From positions 18,247 through 82,246 of the forward strand of contig NZ_RDBK01000011.1 in NCBI RefSeq assembly GCF_008042275.1: a stretch of 64,000 nucleotides of DNA, given 5' to 3'. The translations under genes and the position numbers were made by a program. Every line of letters starts with the position of its first letter. Positions within the stretch are counted from its first letter, which is position 1. Below the pieces are notes generated by a model. That model searched no databases. It was not told where the DNA came from and was given only the letters and a program-made list of their open reading frames with translations. Source of the stretch: Streptomyces sp. OR43. Lineage in GTDB: Bacteria > Actinomycetota > Actinomycetes > Streptomycetales > Streptomycetaceae. Shown here one piece after another: positions 33,088-44,049 of this stretch.

Positions 33088-35313
33088 GTGTCGCTGCGCG
33101 CAGGTGACCCGGCCGAGATCGGCGGCTATCCGCTCGAGGCGCGGCTCGGTTCGGGCGGCATGGGCACGGTCTTTCTGGCCCGTACGAGTTCGGGGCGGCC
33201 GGTCGCGATCAAGCTGATCCACCAGCAGTACGCGGGGGACGAGGAGTTCCGCACGCGCTTCCGTCAGGAGGTGGCGGCCGCGAGGCGGGTGAGCGGCGCG
33301 TTCACCGCCGCCGTGGTCGACGCCGCCCCCGACGCCGAGCAGCCGTGGATGGCCACGACCTATATCGAGGGGCACACGCTCGCCCAGTACATCGCGGCGC
33401 ACGGCCCGCTGGACGGAGGCGAGCTGCGCAGGCTCGCCATCGGGCTGGCGGAGGCGCTCCGCGACATCCACCGGGCCGGCGTCGTCCACCGCGACCTGAA
33501 GCCCTCGAACGTCGTGCTCTCGCCCGAGGGTCCCCGCGTCATCGACTTCGGCATCTCGCGCGCCGTGGACCAGCAGACGCTGACGATGACGGGACGGGTC
33601 ATCGGTACGCCGCCCTTCATGTCGCCGGAGCAGTTGCAGGCGCCGCGTGGCGTCGGACCGCGGTCCGACGTCTTCTCGTTGGGGACCCTGCTCGTGTACG
33701 CGGCGACCGGCCACGGGCCCTTCGACTCGGACAGCCCGTACATGACGGCCTATCAGGTGGTGCACGAGGAACCGTCGCTGGACGCCGTCCCGGTGGCGTT
33801 GCGCGCGGTCGTCGAGCCGTGTCTGGACAAGGAGCCCGAGGGCCGGCCCTCGGCGGACGAACTCCTCGTGCTGCTGCGGGACCTGCCGGGCGATCTCGGC
33901 GGGACCGGCGTGCACCGGGCGGGCGCGGGCCGCACCCGTGACATGAACACTCAGCATCACTTCGCGACGCGGCCCACCCCGGACCCGACCGCCCCGGCCG
34001 GTTCCGGCGACGGGAGCACCGCCATCGGGCGCCGGCTGCGCAGCCGGTGGCGGCCCGTGCTCGCGGCGGCGGTCGCGGTGGCGGCGATCGGCGGGGGAGC
34101 CGCCGCGATGAAGACGGGGGACTTCGGGGGCAACGGCGACGGCGAGAAGGGCGACGGCGTCGCGGCGGCGGGTGCCGCGCTGCCGGACGGCTTCAAGCCG
34201 TGGCGCAGGGCCGTGGAGGCCGGTGACGAGGACATTCCCGACGAACTGCGATGCGTCGCGCGCGGGGACGCGCTGTTCTGCGGGGGCGGCGGTGTGGTCG
34301 CGACCCGCATCAGCGCCGTGGACGGCTCGTCGCGGTGGACGGCGAAGAGCCCGGGCGTCCCCGTCCAGGGCATGCACCTGGTCGGCGTCACCGACGGCAC
34401 GGTGCTCGGCTACCGCTTCGCCGCCCAGGACGCTCCGCAGGGACCTGCCACCGAGGTGGTGGCCCTCGACGCGGACAGCGGCCGGGAGCTGTGGTCCGTG
34501 CCGTCCGGTGCCCAGTCGACGGCGGTCACGGGCCGGACCCAGGACGCCGTTGTGATCGGCTTGGCGGTGGTGACCGTCGACGCCTCCAACTCCCGCTTCG
34601 AGGCCCGGGACGCACACAGCGGTGAGCTCAGCTGGACGACCGCGTTCCCCGCGGGTACACAGTGCGCCCCCGTCCCGGCGGGCCCACGGCTGTTCGCGAT
34701 GTGCGCGGCGGATGACGAGATCAACGCCTTGGAGGTGCGCCGTCCCACGCTGTACGCGCTCGACCGCGCCTCGGGAACACTGGGCAGCCCTCTCGCGGTC
34801 GACGGTCCCGCCGTGCCGGTGGGCGTCGCCGGCGCCACGCTCGTACTTCTCCAGGAACACCGGGAGGGACCGGAGACGACCGGCTACGACGGGGTGGCGC
34901 GAGTCGACCCCGTCTCGCGGAAGGTGACGTACTCCCGGCTGGCCAGGACCTACGCGGGAACGCCCGGAATGGCGGACGGCACCGTGTACGTGAGCGGGCA
35001 GACCGGACTCGTCACGGCGCTCGACCCCGCGACGGGCCGGAAGAAGTGGTCCCGGCAGACGGGTGTGGAGGGTGCCGCGGGCCCCGCGGCGGGAGCCGGC
35101 GCCCTGTATTTCAGCTCGGCGTCCGGCCGGGTGGTCGCCCTGGCGCCGAAGGGCGGAAAAGTCCTGTGGACGACGGATCCGCAGGCCGACGGTGTGGCGG
35201 GTGAGCAGGGCGCGAGCCCGCGCGTCACCGTCGCGGGGCGTGCGGTGGTCGTGGCCGCGGCGAAGAACACCCTCTTCGCCTTCGACGCGCAGAATCCGCC
35301 CGAGGCGGGCTGA
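33088..35313 (+). CDS. Hanks-type Ser/Thr protein kinase with extracellular PQQ-repeat beta-propeller
   Basis: 741 aa from GTG at 33088, behind GGGAGGACGGGAAGA. Kinase domain ~12-275: glycine loop LGSGGMGTV, Lys in VAIKLI, catalytic HRDLKPSN, DFGIS, and APE-like MSPEQ. A Pro/Gly/Arg-rich juxtamembrane linker precedes one membrane helix (VLAAAVAVAAIGGGAAAM, ~325-345). The extracellular part has repeated blades such as 'VVALDADSGRELWSV' and 'VTALDPATGRKKWSRQTG', a PQQ/quinoprotein-like propeller that may bind a ligand. Single gene. Its kinase domain is clearly related to the partial kinase at 63047, which fits repeated family expansion in Streptomyces. Confidence 0.93.
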   Translation: MSLRAGDPAEIGGYPLEARLGSGGMGTVFLARTSSGRPVAIKLIHQQYAGDEEFRTRFRQEVAAARRVSGAFTAAVVDAAPDAEQPWMATTYIEGHTLAQYIAAHGPLDGGELRRLAIGLAEALRDIHRAGVVHRDLKPSNVVLSPEGPRVIDFGISRAVDQQTLTMTGRVIGTPPFMSPEQLQAPRGVGPRSDVFSLGTLLVYAATGHGPFDSDSPYMTAYQVVHEEPSLDAVPVALRAVVEPCLDKEPEGRPSADELLVLLRDLPGDLGGTGVHRAGAGRTRDMNTQHHFATRPTPDPTAPAGSGDGSTAIGRRLRSRWRPVLAAAVAVAAIGGGAAAMKTGDFGGNGDGEKGDGVAAAGAALPDGFKPWRRAVEAGDEDIPDELRCVARGDALFCGGGGVVATRISAVDGSSRWTAKSPGVPVQGMHLVGVTDGTVLGYRFAAQDAPQGPATEVVALDADSGRELWSVPSGAQSTAVTGRTQDAVVIGLAVVTVDASNSRFEARDAHSGELSWTTAFPAGTQCAPVPAGPRLFAMCAADDEINALEVRRPTLYALDRASGTLGSPLAVDGPAVPVGVAGATLVLLQEHREGPETTGYDGVARVDPVSRKVTYSRLARTYAGTPGMADGTVYVSGQTGLVTALDPATGRKKWSRQTGVEGAAGPAAGAGALYFSSASGRVVALAPKGGKVLWTTDPQADGVAGEQGASPRVTVAGRAVVVAAAKNTLFAFDAQNPPEAG

Positions 35314-35344
35314 CCCCGGGCGAGCGGGACGCCTCGGACCGCGC

Positions 35345-35632
35345 TCACCCGAGCCCGCGATGGGCGGCCCACAACACCCCGGCACGGCCGGCGGCGTCGG
35401 CGATCAGCGCCGCCAGTTCGGGGTCGTCGGGGACGGGGAAGGACACGTACGCGCCCCGGCCGCCGGCGACCGGTCGGCCGTACGCCTTCGCGGCCAGACG
35501 GCCGTCCGGGAGAAGCCGGACATTGAGGGTGGTCAGTGTGAACGCCTCACCGCGCCGCGTGTCCGTCCAGCGGAGGGCCTGAGGGACCGTGACATTGATC
35601 GCCAGAGCGGTTACTTCCAGGTCGCTGCTCAT
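35345..35632 (-). CDS. Small hypothetical protein
   Basis: 95 aa from ATG at 35632; no clear ribosome site, so leaderless translation or a downstream GTG are possible. The sequence is soluble and compact (SSDLEVTALAINVTVPQAL, RPVAGGRGAYVSFPVPDD). Not recognised as a known family. It is convergent with the kinase gene (31 bp between stops) and divergent from the GNAT gene. Confidence 0.6.
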   Translation of the reverse strand: MSSDLEVTALAINVTVPQALRWTDTRRGEAFTLTTLNVRLLPDGRLAAKAYGRPVAGGRGAYVSFPVPDDPELAALIADAAGRAGVLWAAHRGLG

Positions 35633-35785
35633 GGAGGGATGATCGCATGCGAGGTTTCGTGGCCGGCCGGTTGAACGCAACCCACCGCCCCGTACGGCCG
35701 CTCCGGGAGTCCGCTGGGCGGCCGTCGGGGGCGGGCCGGGCCGGTCGGGTCCGGTGCAGGACACTGGTCGACGGAGGGAGAGTTG

Positions 35786-36271
35786 ATGCATCTCAGTACT
35801 GCTGTCGACGGGGACCTGACGCGGCTCGTTCCGACGTCCGAGGACGACCTGCATCTGCTGGCCGGCTGGTTCGCCGACCCCGGCTTCGTGGAGCACTGGG
35901 GTGGGGTGCCGGTGTCGCGCGAGGAAGTGGCTGCCAAGTACGTGGGACGTCGCCGCCCCGAGGTCGAGTCGTTTCTGGTGCTCGCGCGGGGAGAGCCCGT
36001 GGGCTATGCGCAGTACTGGTACGCGGGCACTGCCGAAGGCGGTCTCGACCTGGTGCTGGTCGCCGGCGCACGCGGCCGCGGCCTGGGACCGGACGCCGCC
36101 CGTGCGCTCACGAACCATGTGTGTGGAACCCTGGAATGGCAGCGGGTGACGGTTGATCCGGCCGTGACGAACGTCCGTGCCGTGCGTGCCTGGGAGAAGG
36201 CGGGCTTCCGGCGTGTGCCGGGCGAGGGCGAGGCCCTTCTGCTGGAGTACCGCCCGACGAGAGGGTGCTGA
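35786..36271 (+). CDS. GNAT family N-acetyltransferase
   Basis: 161 aa from ATG at 35786 with GGAGGGAGA upstream; a TTG one codon earlier is a weaker option. Family features are an N-terminal TRLVPTSEDDLHLLAGWFAD, the acetyl-CoA loop region DLVLVAGARGRGLGPDAARAL (the A-R-G-R-G-L-G pattern) and the C-terminal NVRAVRAWEKAGFRRV. It resembles aminoglycoside 6'-type or RimJ-like acetyltransferases, but the substrate cannot be told. The VOC gene follows after 4 bp, so the two are co-transcribed. Confidence 0.88.
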   Translation: MHLSTAVDGDLTRLVPTSEDDLHLLAGWFADPGFVEHWGGVPVSREEVAAKYVGRRRPEVESFLVLARGEPVGYAQYWYAGTAEGGLDLVLVAGARGRGLGPDAARALTNHVCGTLEWQRVTVDPAVTNVRAVRAWEKAGFRRVPGEGEALLLEYRPTRGC

Positions 36272-36275
36272 CGGG

Positions 36276-36629
36276 ATGGCGAACCGATGGGCCGGAGTGA
36301 CGGTCGACTGCGTCGACGTGGCACGGGTGGCGGGCTTCTGGAGCGCGCTGCTGGACCGCCCGCAGGGGCCGTCCGAGCCGGGCTGGATCTATCTCGGCCA
36401 CCGCGACGACCCGCAGCCCCGCCTCGTCTTCCAGCCGGTGGCCGAACCGAAGCGGGGCAAGGTACGCCTGCACCTCGACATCGCGGTCGACGACATCGAG
36501 CGGGGCATGGCCCAGGTCATCGCCCTCGGCGGCAGGTTCACCGGAGAGCGGCACGCGTACGACGAGGGTGTGGTCGTCGTCATGACCGATCCCGAGGACC
36601 ACGAATTCTGCATGGCCCAGTACTACTGA
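36276..36629 (+). CDS. VOC superfamily (glyoxalase/bleomycin-resistance-like) protein
   Basis: 117 aa from ATG at 36276. It has the beta-alpha-beta-beta-beta plan of one glyoxalase module: VTVDCVDVARVAGFWSALL, RLVFQPV, KVRLHLDIAVDDIERG, and VVMTDPEDHEFCMAQYY at the end. His/Glu positions in 'LHLD' and 'DHEFC' fit the usual metal site. Possible roles are metabolite conversion or drug binding; it lies directly behind a GNAT enzyme. Specific activity cannot be assigned. Confidence 0.85.
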   Translation: MANRWAGVTVDCVDVARVAGFWSALLDRPQGPSEPGWIYLGHRDDPQPRLVFQPVAEPKRGKVRLHLDIAVDDIERGMAQVIALGGRFTGERHAYDEGVVVVMTDPEDHEFCMAQYY

Positions 36630-36692
36630 CCCGGCGCCCGTCAGTCGGCGCGCGGCGCCCACCGCCCGCCGTCCGTCATCCGCAGCCCGGAG

Positions 36693-38255
36693 TCAGAGAC
36701 CGCTGACCTTGCCGCTCGCCGACAACTCGTACACCAGCGTGACCGTGCGACGGCCGCCCGGCGGGAGCGCGACGTCCCAGCGGGCGATGCCCTCCGCGTC
36801 GACCGCGTCCGGCGCCGGGGAGCACGCGTCCTTGTGCAGGCGTACCTCCACCGCCGAGACCTCGGAGACGGGTACGCGTTCGCGGACGGCCACCACCCGG
36901 TCGCCGTGCTCGCCGGGAGCGGAGAACCGGGACAGATGCAGCCGGACCGTGCGGGTGACCACCGTCCGCTGGGTGAGTCCCGCGATGTCGCGGGACTCCT
37001 CGGTCTCCCGGACCACCCGGTGGTCGTCGCGGCTGCCGAAGGCCAGCTCGACGGGGGAGCCCGGGGCGGTGAAGTCCAGCGTGCCGCGGCCGCTGAACCC
37101 GCTGCCGCGGACGAGATCCACGGGCCCGGCGAGCAGCGCGTGGCCGGACCGGTTGTCGAACCTCACCACCTGGGTGACCAGGGGCGACAACTCCGGTGAG
37201 CAGGCGTACTCGCTCGCTGCGGGTGCGGTGAAGGCGGACAGCCGGACCCGGTGGGCCGCGCCGTCCCCGGGGACCGAGACCGGTGCCGGGGACCTCAGCA
37301 CCCGCGCCTCGCCGCCGTCGTCCACGCCGGGCAGGCCGAGCACCGTCGCCGGTCCGAGGGTGCCGATCTCCTCCTCGCGCAGTTCGACCTCGACCGTGCG
37401 GCGCTCCGCGGCGGTGCGGTCCTTGAGCGTCAGCCGGTCCTCGTCCAGCCGGGGCGGATCGGTGGCCAGCGCCGAACGGGCCGTCGACAGGGTCAGCCGT
37501 ACCCCGGACCAGTCCTCACCGGTGCGCTGCCAGACCATCGCGTCGGTCTCCAGCGTCAGGCCGTCCCCGTCGAGCACCGCCCGGTAGGCGGGCCGCCACA
37601 GTGCGCACGGGGTGAGATGGCTCAGACGCAGCCCGACGGGACCGGCTACGGCCGTCCTCACCGTCAGCTCGATGTGGCCTACCAGCTCGGCCGGCTCCTC
37701 CTCCGACAGGTCCAGCGCCCGCTGGACGTCCGAGAGTTCGGCGGCGAGAGCGGCCAGCCGAGCCTGTACGGTACGCAGTTGCTCGGCGTGCACGTCGCGC
37801 TCGGCGTCCACCCGGTCCAGCTCGCGGGTCCAGCGGGGCCGCTCCGTCTCCCCGAAGCCCGCGCCCTCGCCGATCTCCCGGAGTAGGTCGCCGGCGAGGC
37901 GCCCGAGCAGGCCGAGGCGGGCGGTCAGCCGGTCGCGTCGCTGTCCGAGCTCGCGCCGCTCCTCTTCGAGGGCGTGCACGCGGTGGCGCAGCGCGGAGTC
38001 GTCCTCCGCGGGAGGTGACGGCTCGCGCGGCGTCCAGTCGCGGACGATCCGCACGTCGAGCACGGTCGCGGGGTGATCGGAGGTCAGCTCCGCATGGAGC
38101 GTCCGGTCGACGGCCAGCGCGCTGACCGGTCCGAGACGCAGCCGCTGGATCCCGGCCTCCAGGTCGAGCACGGTGGAGCGCTCGATGTGGGCACGGTCCT
38201 CCAGACACGTGACGGCGGTGACGGGGAGAGCGATCGGCTTCGGGGCCGTGGACAT
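36693..38255 (-). CDS. DUF4139 (MuiA-like) protein, second of a pair
   Basis: 520 aa from ATG at 38255. Its ribosome site (AGGAGC) overlaps the stop codon of the upstream gene, so translation is coupled. It has an N-terminal DUF4140-type beta region, a coiled coil near 100-190 (HRVHALEEERRELGQRRDRL), and a C-terminal DUF4139 domain (ALWRPAYRAVL, VWQRTGEDWSGVRLTLSTA, RVPVSEVSAVEV). The family is named for a mucoidy inhibitor, but the function is unsettled. No signal peptide. With the next gene it forms a two-protein set that may act as a complex (inference). Confidence 0.85.
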   Translation of the reverse strand: MSTAPKPIALPVTAVTCLEDRAHIERSTVLDLEAGIQRLRLGPVSALAVDRTLHAELTSDHPATVLDVRIVRDWTPREPSPPAEDDSALRHRVHALEEERRELGQRRDRLTARLGLLGRLAGDLLREIGEGAGFGETERPRWTRELDRVDAERDVHAEQLRTVQARLAALAAELSDVQRALDLSEEEPAELVGHIELTVRTAVAGPVGLRLSHLTPCALWRPAYRAVLDGDGLTLETDAMVWQRTGEDWSGVRLTLSTARSALATDPPRLDEDRLTLKDRTAAERRTVEVELREEEIGTLGPATVLGLPGVDDGGEARVLRSPAPVSVPGDGAAHRVRLSAFTAPAASEYACSPELSPLVTQVVRFDNRSGHALLAGPVDLVRGSGFSGRGTLDFTAPGSPVELAFGSRDDHRVVRETEESRDIAGLTQRTVVTRTVRLHLSRFSAPGEHGDRVVAVRERVPVSEVSAVEVRLHKDACSPAPDAVDAEGIARWDVALPPGGRRTVTLVYELSASGKVSGL

Positions 38256-38263
38256 GAGGTGGG

Positions 38264-40333
38264 TCAGCTCCTGCGGTTTCCGCCGGCCAGGGCCTTGCCG
38301 GCCGGGATACGGATGGCGTAGCCGCCGTCGAGAGCGGCGGTGGTGCCGGCGGGCAGGTCCCGTCGCCACACCCGGGTGCCGGGCGCATGACGGTCCGGCC
38401 CTTCGCCCTCCTCGGGGACCGTCCAGTCGGCCCGCTCCTCGATCCTGACATCCGGCTCGGAGGAGACCGGAACCCGTTCGCGCACCTCCACGATGACGGG
38501 CCGCGCCAGCCGGTTGGCCAGCTCCACGTGGACGCGGTGGTCGAGCACCGTCGTGTTGTTGCGCAGGCCCGCGGTCGACTCGTGCAGGTTCGTACGTCGC
38601 GTCACCCGGATGCCCTCGGCCGGCCCGAGCCCCACCCGGCGCTCACCGCCGGGTGCCAGCGTGGGCAGCGCGGCGGTCAGCAGGAACTCGTCATCGACGA
38701 CGACCTCCACCGGGCCGGCCAGCAGCGCCTGGCCGGTGGCGTTGGACAGCACCAGCGTGCCGTACACGACCGGCTCCACGGACGGCACGCAGAGGTACTC
38801 GGTGCGCAGACCGACGGGGATCTCGCCGACGGTGACGGTGTGCCAGGTGCCGTCCGACGGGACGTCGGCGCGTGCGGCGGCGTCGAAACGGTGGTCGAAG
38901 GAACCCGCAGACTCGCGGGGACGCACGGCGTGACCGGGCAGCGGCAGCATGGCCGCCGCCTCGGCGCGGCGGCGGTACTCGGCCGCGACCGGATCGAACG
39001 GGGAGCCGGGGAACAGCAGGCCCCGGCGGCCGCCCTGCTCGTCCGGCCCGGCCAGGGTCAGCGCGGCGTAGTCGAGTTCGGCGCTGCTCGGCTCCGGCGG
39101 ACCGGCCACCGGCACGGGAGGAAGCGGCGCGGTCATGCCGGGCGCCGGCGGTGCCATGGCGGCGGGCGCCTTCGCGCGGGACCGGCCGGCCGAGCGCGAC
39201 CTGGTGAGCGACTGAGCCCCGGCCGGCGGCGCCGGGGCGGGCACCGCGCCGCCGAAGGCCTCCGGGAGAGGACCACCCACGGCGACCGGCGGTGGTGGCG
39301 GAGCACCGTAACCCCGCGGTGCGGGCGGCGGAACGGAACCCGGCGGGACATCGTCCGCAGAACCCGGCCAGACGCCGGCGGCCACGGCCTCGCTCGCCCG
39401 GACCGGAGCGGGGCCTGCCGCGTCGTATCCGGAGAACAGGCCGCCGAGCCCGGCCGGGGGTTCGCGCCAGCCGGACGGCGCGGGGGCGGGCTGGCTGCGC
39501 CCGATCCGGACCGAACGGAGCCTCGGCAGATCGGTGCGGCGCCGGAGATCCGCAGTGGCCAGGGCGATGCGTACGCCGGTCCAGTCCTCGCCGGTCCGCT
39601 GGGCGACCGAGGCACGCAGCACCAGATTCCCGCTGTCGTCGCCCTGCCGGTGGGTGAGCCGGTACGCCGGTACCCAGACGGCGCCCGGCACCCCGTACTC
39701 CAGCTCCAGTTCCACGTCGCCCGCGTCGGAGGGGCCGTCGAGGCTCAGGACCGCGCAGACCGAGGTCTCCACGTGCGCCGACGGCGCGTCGGTGGACTCG
39801 CGTTCCAGCCGGTCCGTGGCGACCGTGAGCGCGTGCTCGGCGCCACGCACCGCCTCCTCCAGTTCGACGAGGCGCAGGTGCAGCCCCGTCAGCCGCTCGT
39901 CGACGAAATCGGCGAGCTCCAGCCATGCGTCGGCCGGGGTGCGCCGGTGCGGGTCGTCGCGCTTGCGGCCGGGCGGGACCGGGTGGAGGGCGCTGACCTC
40001 CTTGATCACGCTCAACTGCCGGTCCCGGCGCTCCTGCGCCGCGGCGTACGCGTCGAGCAGCCGCCGGTACTCGCGCCGCAAGGTGTCCGGCGCGTCCGGG
40101 CGGGGCAGTTCGGCCTCGACTTCGACGCGGGCCTCGGTGACACGTACCCCGGAGGCTCCCAGGACCCGGACCCGCAGCGAGCCGGGATCCAGGGAGCGGG
40201 GCAGGCCCGTCACCCGCACGTGGCGGTCGCGGGGCACCGCGCCCCGGGCCAGCCGACGGCAGAGCGCGCCCTGCGCGTACACCACGACGGAATCGAGGCT
40301 CGACCCCCACCTCGTTACCGACTGATCCGTCAT
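38264..40333 (-). CDS. DUF4139 (MuiA-like) protein with long Pro/Ala-rich insert, first of a pair
   Basis: 689 aa from ATG at 40333, chosen because GGCGGAG precedes it; an ATG 24 bp upstream has no site. Same layout as its neighbour: N-terminal DUF4140-like part, a helical stretch (LRREYRRLLDAYAAAQERRD), then DUF4139 ('VWVPAYRLTH', 'AQRTGEDWTGVRIALATA', 'REPVIVEVRERVPVSSEPD'-like end). It differs by a low-complexity Pro/Ala/Gly insert near residues 300-440 (PPPAPRGYGAPPPPPVAVGG), a surface-exposed or flexible linker. Tandem duplication followed by specialisation is likely. Monocistronic with the following gene. Confidence 0.85.
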   Translation of the reverse strand: MTDQSVTRWGSSLDSVVVYAQGALCRRLARGAVPRDRHVRVTGLPRSLDPGSLRVRVLGASGVRVTEARVEVEAELPRPDAPDTLRREYRRLLDAYAAAQERRDRQLSVIKEVSALHPVPPGRKRDDPHRRTPADAWLELADFVDERLTGLHLRLVELEEAVRGAEHALTVATDRLERESTDAPSAHVETSVCAVLSLDGPSDAGDVELELEYGVPGAVWVPAYRLTHRQGDDSGNLVLRASVAQRTGEDWTGVRIALATADLRRRTDLPRLRSVRIGRSQPAPAPSGWREPPAGLGGLFSGYDAAGPAPVRASEAVAAGVWPGSADDVPPGSVPPPAPRGYGAPPPPPVAVGGPLPEAFGGAVPAPAPPAGAQSLTRSRSAGRSRAKAPAAMAPPAPGMTAPLPPVPVAGPPEPSSAELDYAALTLAGPDEQGGRRGLLFPGSPFDPVAAEYRRRAEAAAMLPLPGHAVRPRESAGSFDHRFDAAARADVPSDGTWHTVTVGEIPVGLRTEYLCVPSVEPVVYGTLVLSNATGQALLAGPVEVVVDDEFLLTAALPTLAPGGERRVGLGPAEGIRVTRRTNLHESTAGLRNNTTVLDHRVHVELANRLARPVIVEVRERVPVSSEPDVRIEERADWTVPEEGEGPDRHAPGTRVWRRDLPAGTTAALDGGYAIRIPAGKALAGGNRRS

Positions 40334-40400
40334 GCGCTCCGCCCCCGCCGCGTTCATGGTGAGTGAAGCCTACGCCGCGACGATGCCCGGCAGGCGCCGA

Positions 40401-40817
40401 TCAGCCGGGTCCGCAGTCCGGGCACAGACCGCGGTAGGTCACCTCGGCCTCCGAGACGGTGAAGCCGAACCGTTCGGACTCCGGCAGCCCGGCGAGCAGG
40501 TCGCCGGAGGGGTGGACGTCCCTGATGGCGCCGCAGCCGGAGCACACCAGGTGCTGGTGGGGCTGGTGGGCGTTCGGGTCGTAGCGCTTGGCGCGGCCGT
40601 CGGTGGCCACCTCGATCACCTCGCCGAGCGAGACCAGTTCACCGAGGGTGTTGTAGACGGTGGCGCGGGATATCTCCGGCAGCCGGGAGGTGGCGCGTGC
40701 GAGGACCTCGTCCGCGGTGAAGTGCACGTGTTCACCGGCGAGTACCTCGGCGACCACCCGGCGTTGAGCCGTCATTCGCCAGCCACGTGCGCGAAGCCGT
40801 TGCAGCAGGTCACTCAT
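40401..40817 (-). CDS. furA: Fur-family repressor (FurA/CatR type)
   Basis: 138 aa from ATG at 40817. Winged helix GWRMTAQRRVVAEVLAGEHVHF then ISRATVYNTLGELVSLGEV; metal ligands in HQPHQHLVCSGCG and the second CxxC in LCPDCG. This is the set of a zinc-structured Fur/PerR protein. It is divergent from katG with 237 bp between starts. In actinobacteria, FurA/CatR proteins repress catalase-peroxidase genes and sense peroxide by metal-catalysed oxidation. In S. coelicolor furA and catC lie in one operon; here the two genes are head to head. Confidence 0.9.
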   Translation of the reverse strand: MSDLLQRLRARGWRMTAQRRVVAEVLAGEHVHFTADEVLARATSRLPEISRATVYNTLGELVSLGEVIEVATDGRAKRYDPNAHQPHQHLVCSGCGAIRDVHPSGDLLAGLPESERFGFTVSEAEVTYRGLCPDCGPG

Positions 40818-40877
40818 GCCCACCAGCCTTACTGTGCGTCGTCCGACGATTGGATCCGTACACGCCTGTCGTTCGTA

Positions 40878-40905
40878 TTGACTTGGACTATGTCCATCGT
40901 AGGAT
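40878..40905 (+). promoter_or_regulatory. katG promoter with overlapping Fur-type palindrome
   Basis: TTGACT (40878-40883) and TAGGAT (40900-40905) are 16 bp apart, a good housekeeping promoter facing katG. The spacer contains a perfect palindrome TGGAC-TAT-GTCCA (40884-40896), placed to block polymerase. It is the likely binding site of the adjacent Fur-family protein. Confidence 0.55.
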
Positions 40906-41030
40906 CGGTTCCGGTCGACAGCCAAGGGACAGGACAGCAGCGGAAAAGTACGTGACTTCAGGAGACGGGGCCGCCGGTCCCGGAATCCGGACCCGGCCTT
41001 CCCGCAGTCCGCAGTTCCTCAGCACCGTGA

Positions 41031-43283
<2,253 letters not shown>

Positions 43284-43289
43284 GCGTGT

Positions 43290-43324
43290 GTCCGGGCCGG
43301 CCTCTCCACGGGGCCGGCCCGGAC
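43290..43324 (+). terminator. katG terminator hairpin
   Basis: A perfect 13-bp stem, GTCCGGGCCGGCC / GGCCGGCCCGGAC, with a 9-nt loop starts 7 bp after the katG stop. Confidence 0.75.
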
Positions 43325-43360
43325 CTGTGTCACGGGGCGGTGACCCGTCGCCCCGGCCCC

Positions 43361-43422
43361 AGGTCCTTTCGTCGGGATCATGCCGCGCTCGGGGTTCCGG
43401 CACGATCCGGACGAAAGGACCT
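43361..43422. promoter_or_regulatory. Long dyad upstream of the nitrobindin-like gene
   Basis: AGGTCCTTTCGTC (43361-43373) and its exact complement GACGAAAGGACCT (43410-43422) form a 13-bp perfect inverted repeat. Pairing continues inward for about 12 more positions with two mismatches. The right arm ends at a possible -10 (TAGGCT, 43422-43427), 43 bp before the next gene. Each arm contains a GGaCnnnnGtCC-like half resembling DosR/DevR-type boxes (resemblance only). It is more likely an operator than a terminator because katG already has one. Confidence 0.45.
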
Positions 43423-43464
43423 AGGCTGCCAACCGGCACCGGCACCGATCCAGGAGCTCACCTC

Positions 43465-44019
43465 ATGTTCGACCCCGCAACGACACCCCCGTACCCCGAC
43501 GCCTTCCGGCCGGACGCAACCCCCGCGCCACACCCGCTGCTGGAGCCGCTGCTCGGATTCCTGGGCAGCTGGACGGGCCGGGGCCGCGGCGGGTACCCGA
43601 CCCTCGCCGAAGACTTCGCGTACGCGCAGGAGGTCACCTTCAGCCATGACGGGCGGCCCTTCCTCCACTACGAGGCGCGGGCCTGGCTGCTGGACGCGGA
43701 CGGGCTCCCCCTGCGGCCGGCCGCGCGGGAGAGCGGCTGGTGGCGGATGCAGCCGGAGGGCCGGGTGGAGGCGCTGATCACCCAGCCCACCGGCATCGCG
43801 GAGATCCTGACCGGCCGCGCAGACGGTGGCTCGGTAGACCTCACCACCCACCAGGTCGCGGTCACCCCCACCGCCAAGGACGTCGAGGCCAGCCGCCGTC
43901 GGTACAACCTGGCGGACGACGACACGCTCGACTTCGTCCACGACCTCGCGGCAGTCGGTCACCGGCTGCGGCACCACCTCACGGCGCAGCTCCGGCGCGA
44001 GGCCGGGAGCCAGGTGTAG
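43465..44019 (+). CDS. Nitrobindin-like heme-binding beta-barrel protein (FABP-like family)
   Basis: 184 aa from ATG at 43465 with CAGGAG upstream. The motif [13 protein letters not shown] is the GxWxGxG signature of nitrobindin/THAP4-type beta barrels. The C-terminal [16 protein letters not shown] supplies the conserved region with the proximal heme histidine. Nitrobindins bind ferric heme and are thought to scavenge or isomerise peroxynitrite or sense NO. It sits directly after katG and behind a long dyad, which fits an oxidative/nitrosative stress role. Confidence 0.88.
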   Translation: MFDPATTPPYPDAFRPDATPAPHPLLEPLLGFLGSWTGRGRGGYPTLAEDFAYAQEVTFSHDGRPFLHYEARAWLLDADGLPLRPAARESGWWRMQPEGRVEALITQPTGIAEILTGRADGGSVDLTTHQVAVTPTAKDVEASRRRYNLADDDTLDFVHDLAAVGHRLRHHLTAQLRREAGSQV

Positions 44020-44049
44020 GGCGCGGCGCGTCCGGCGGGCGGACGGGGC

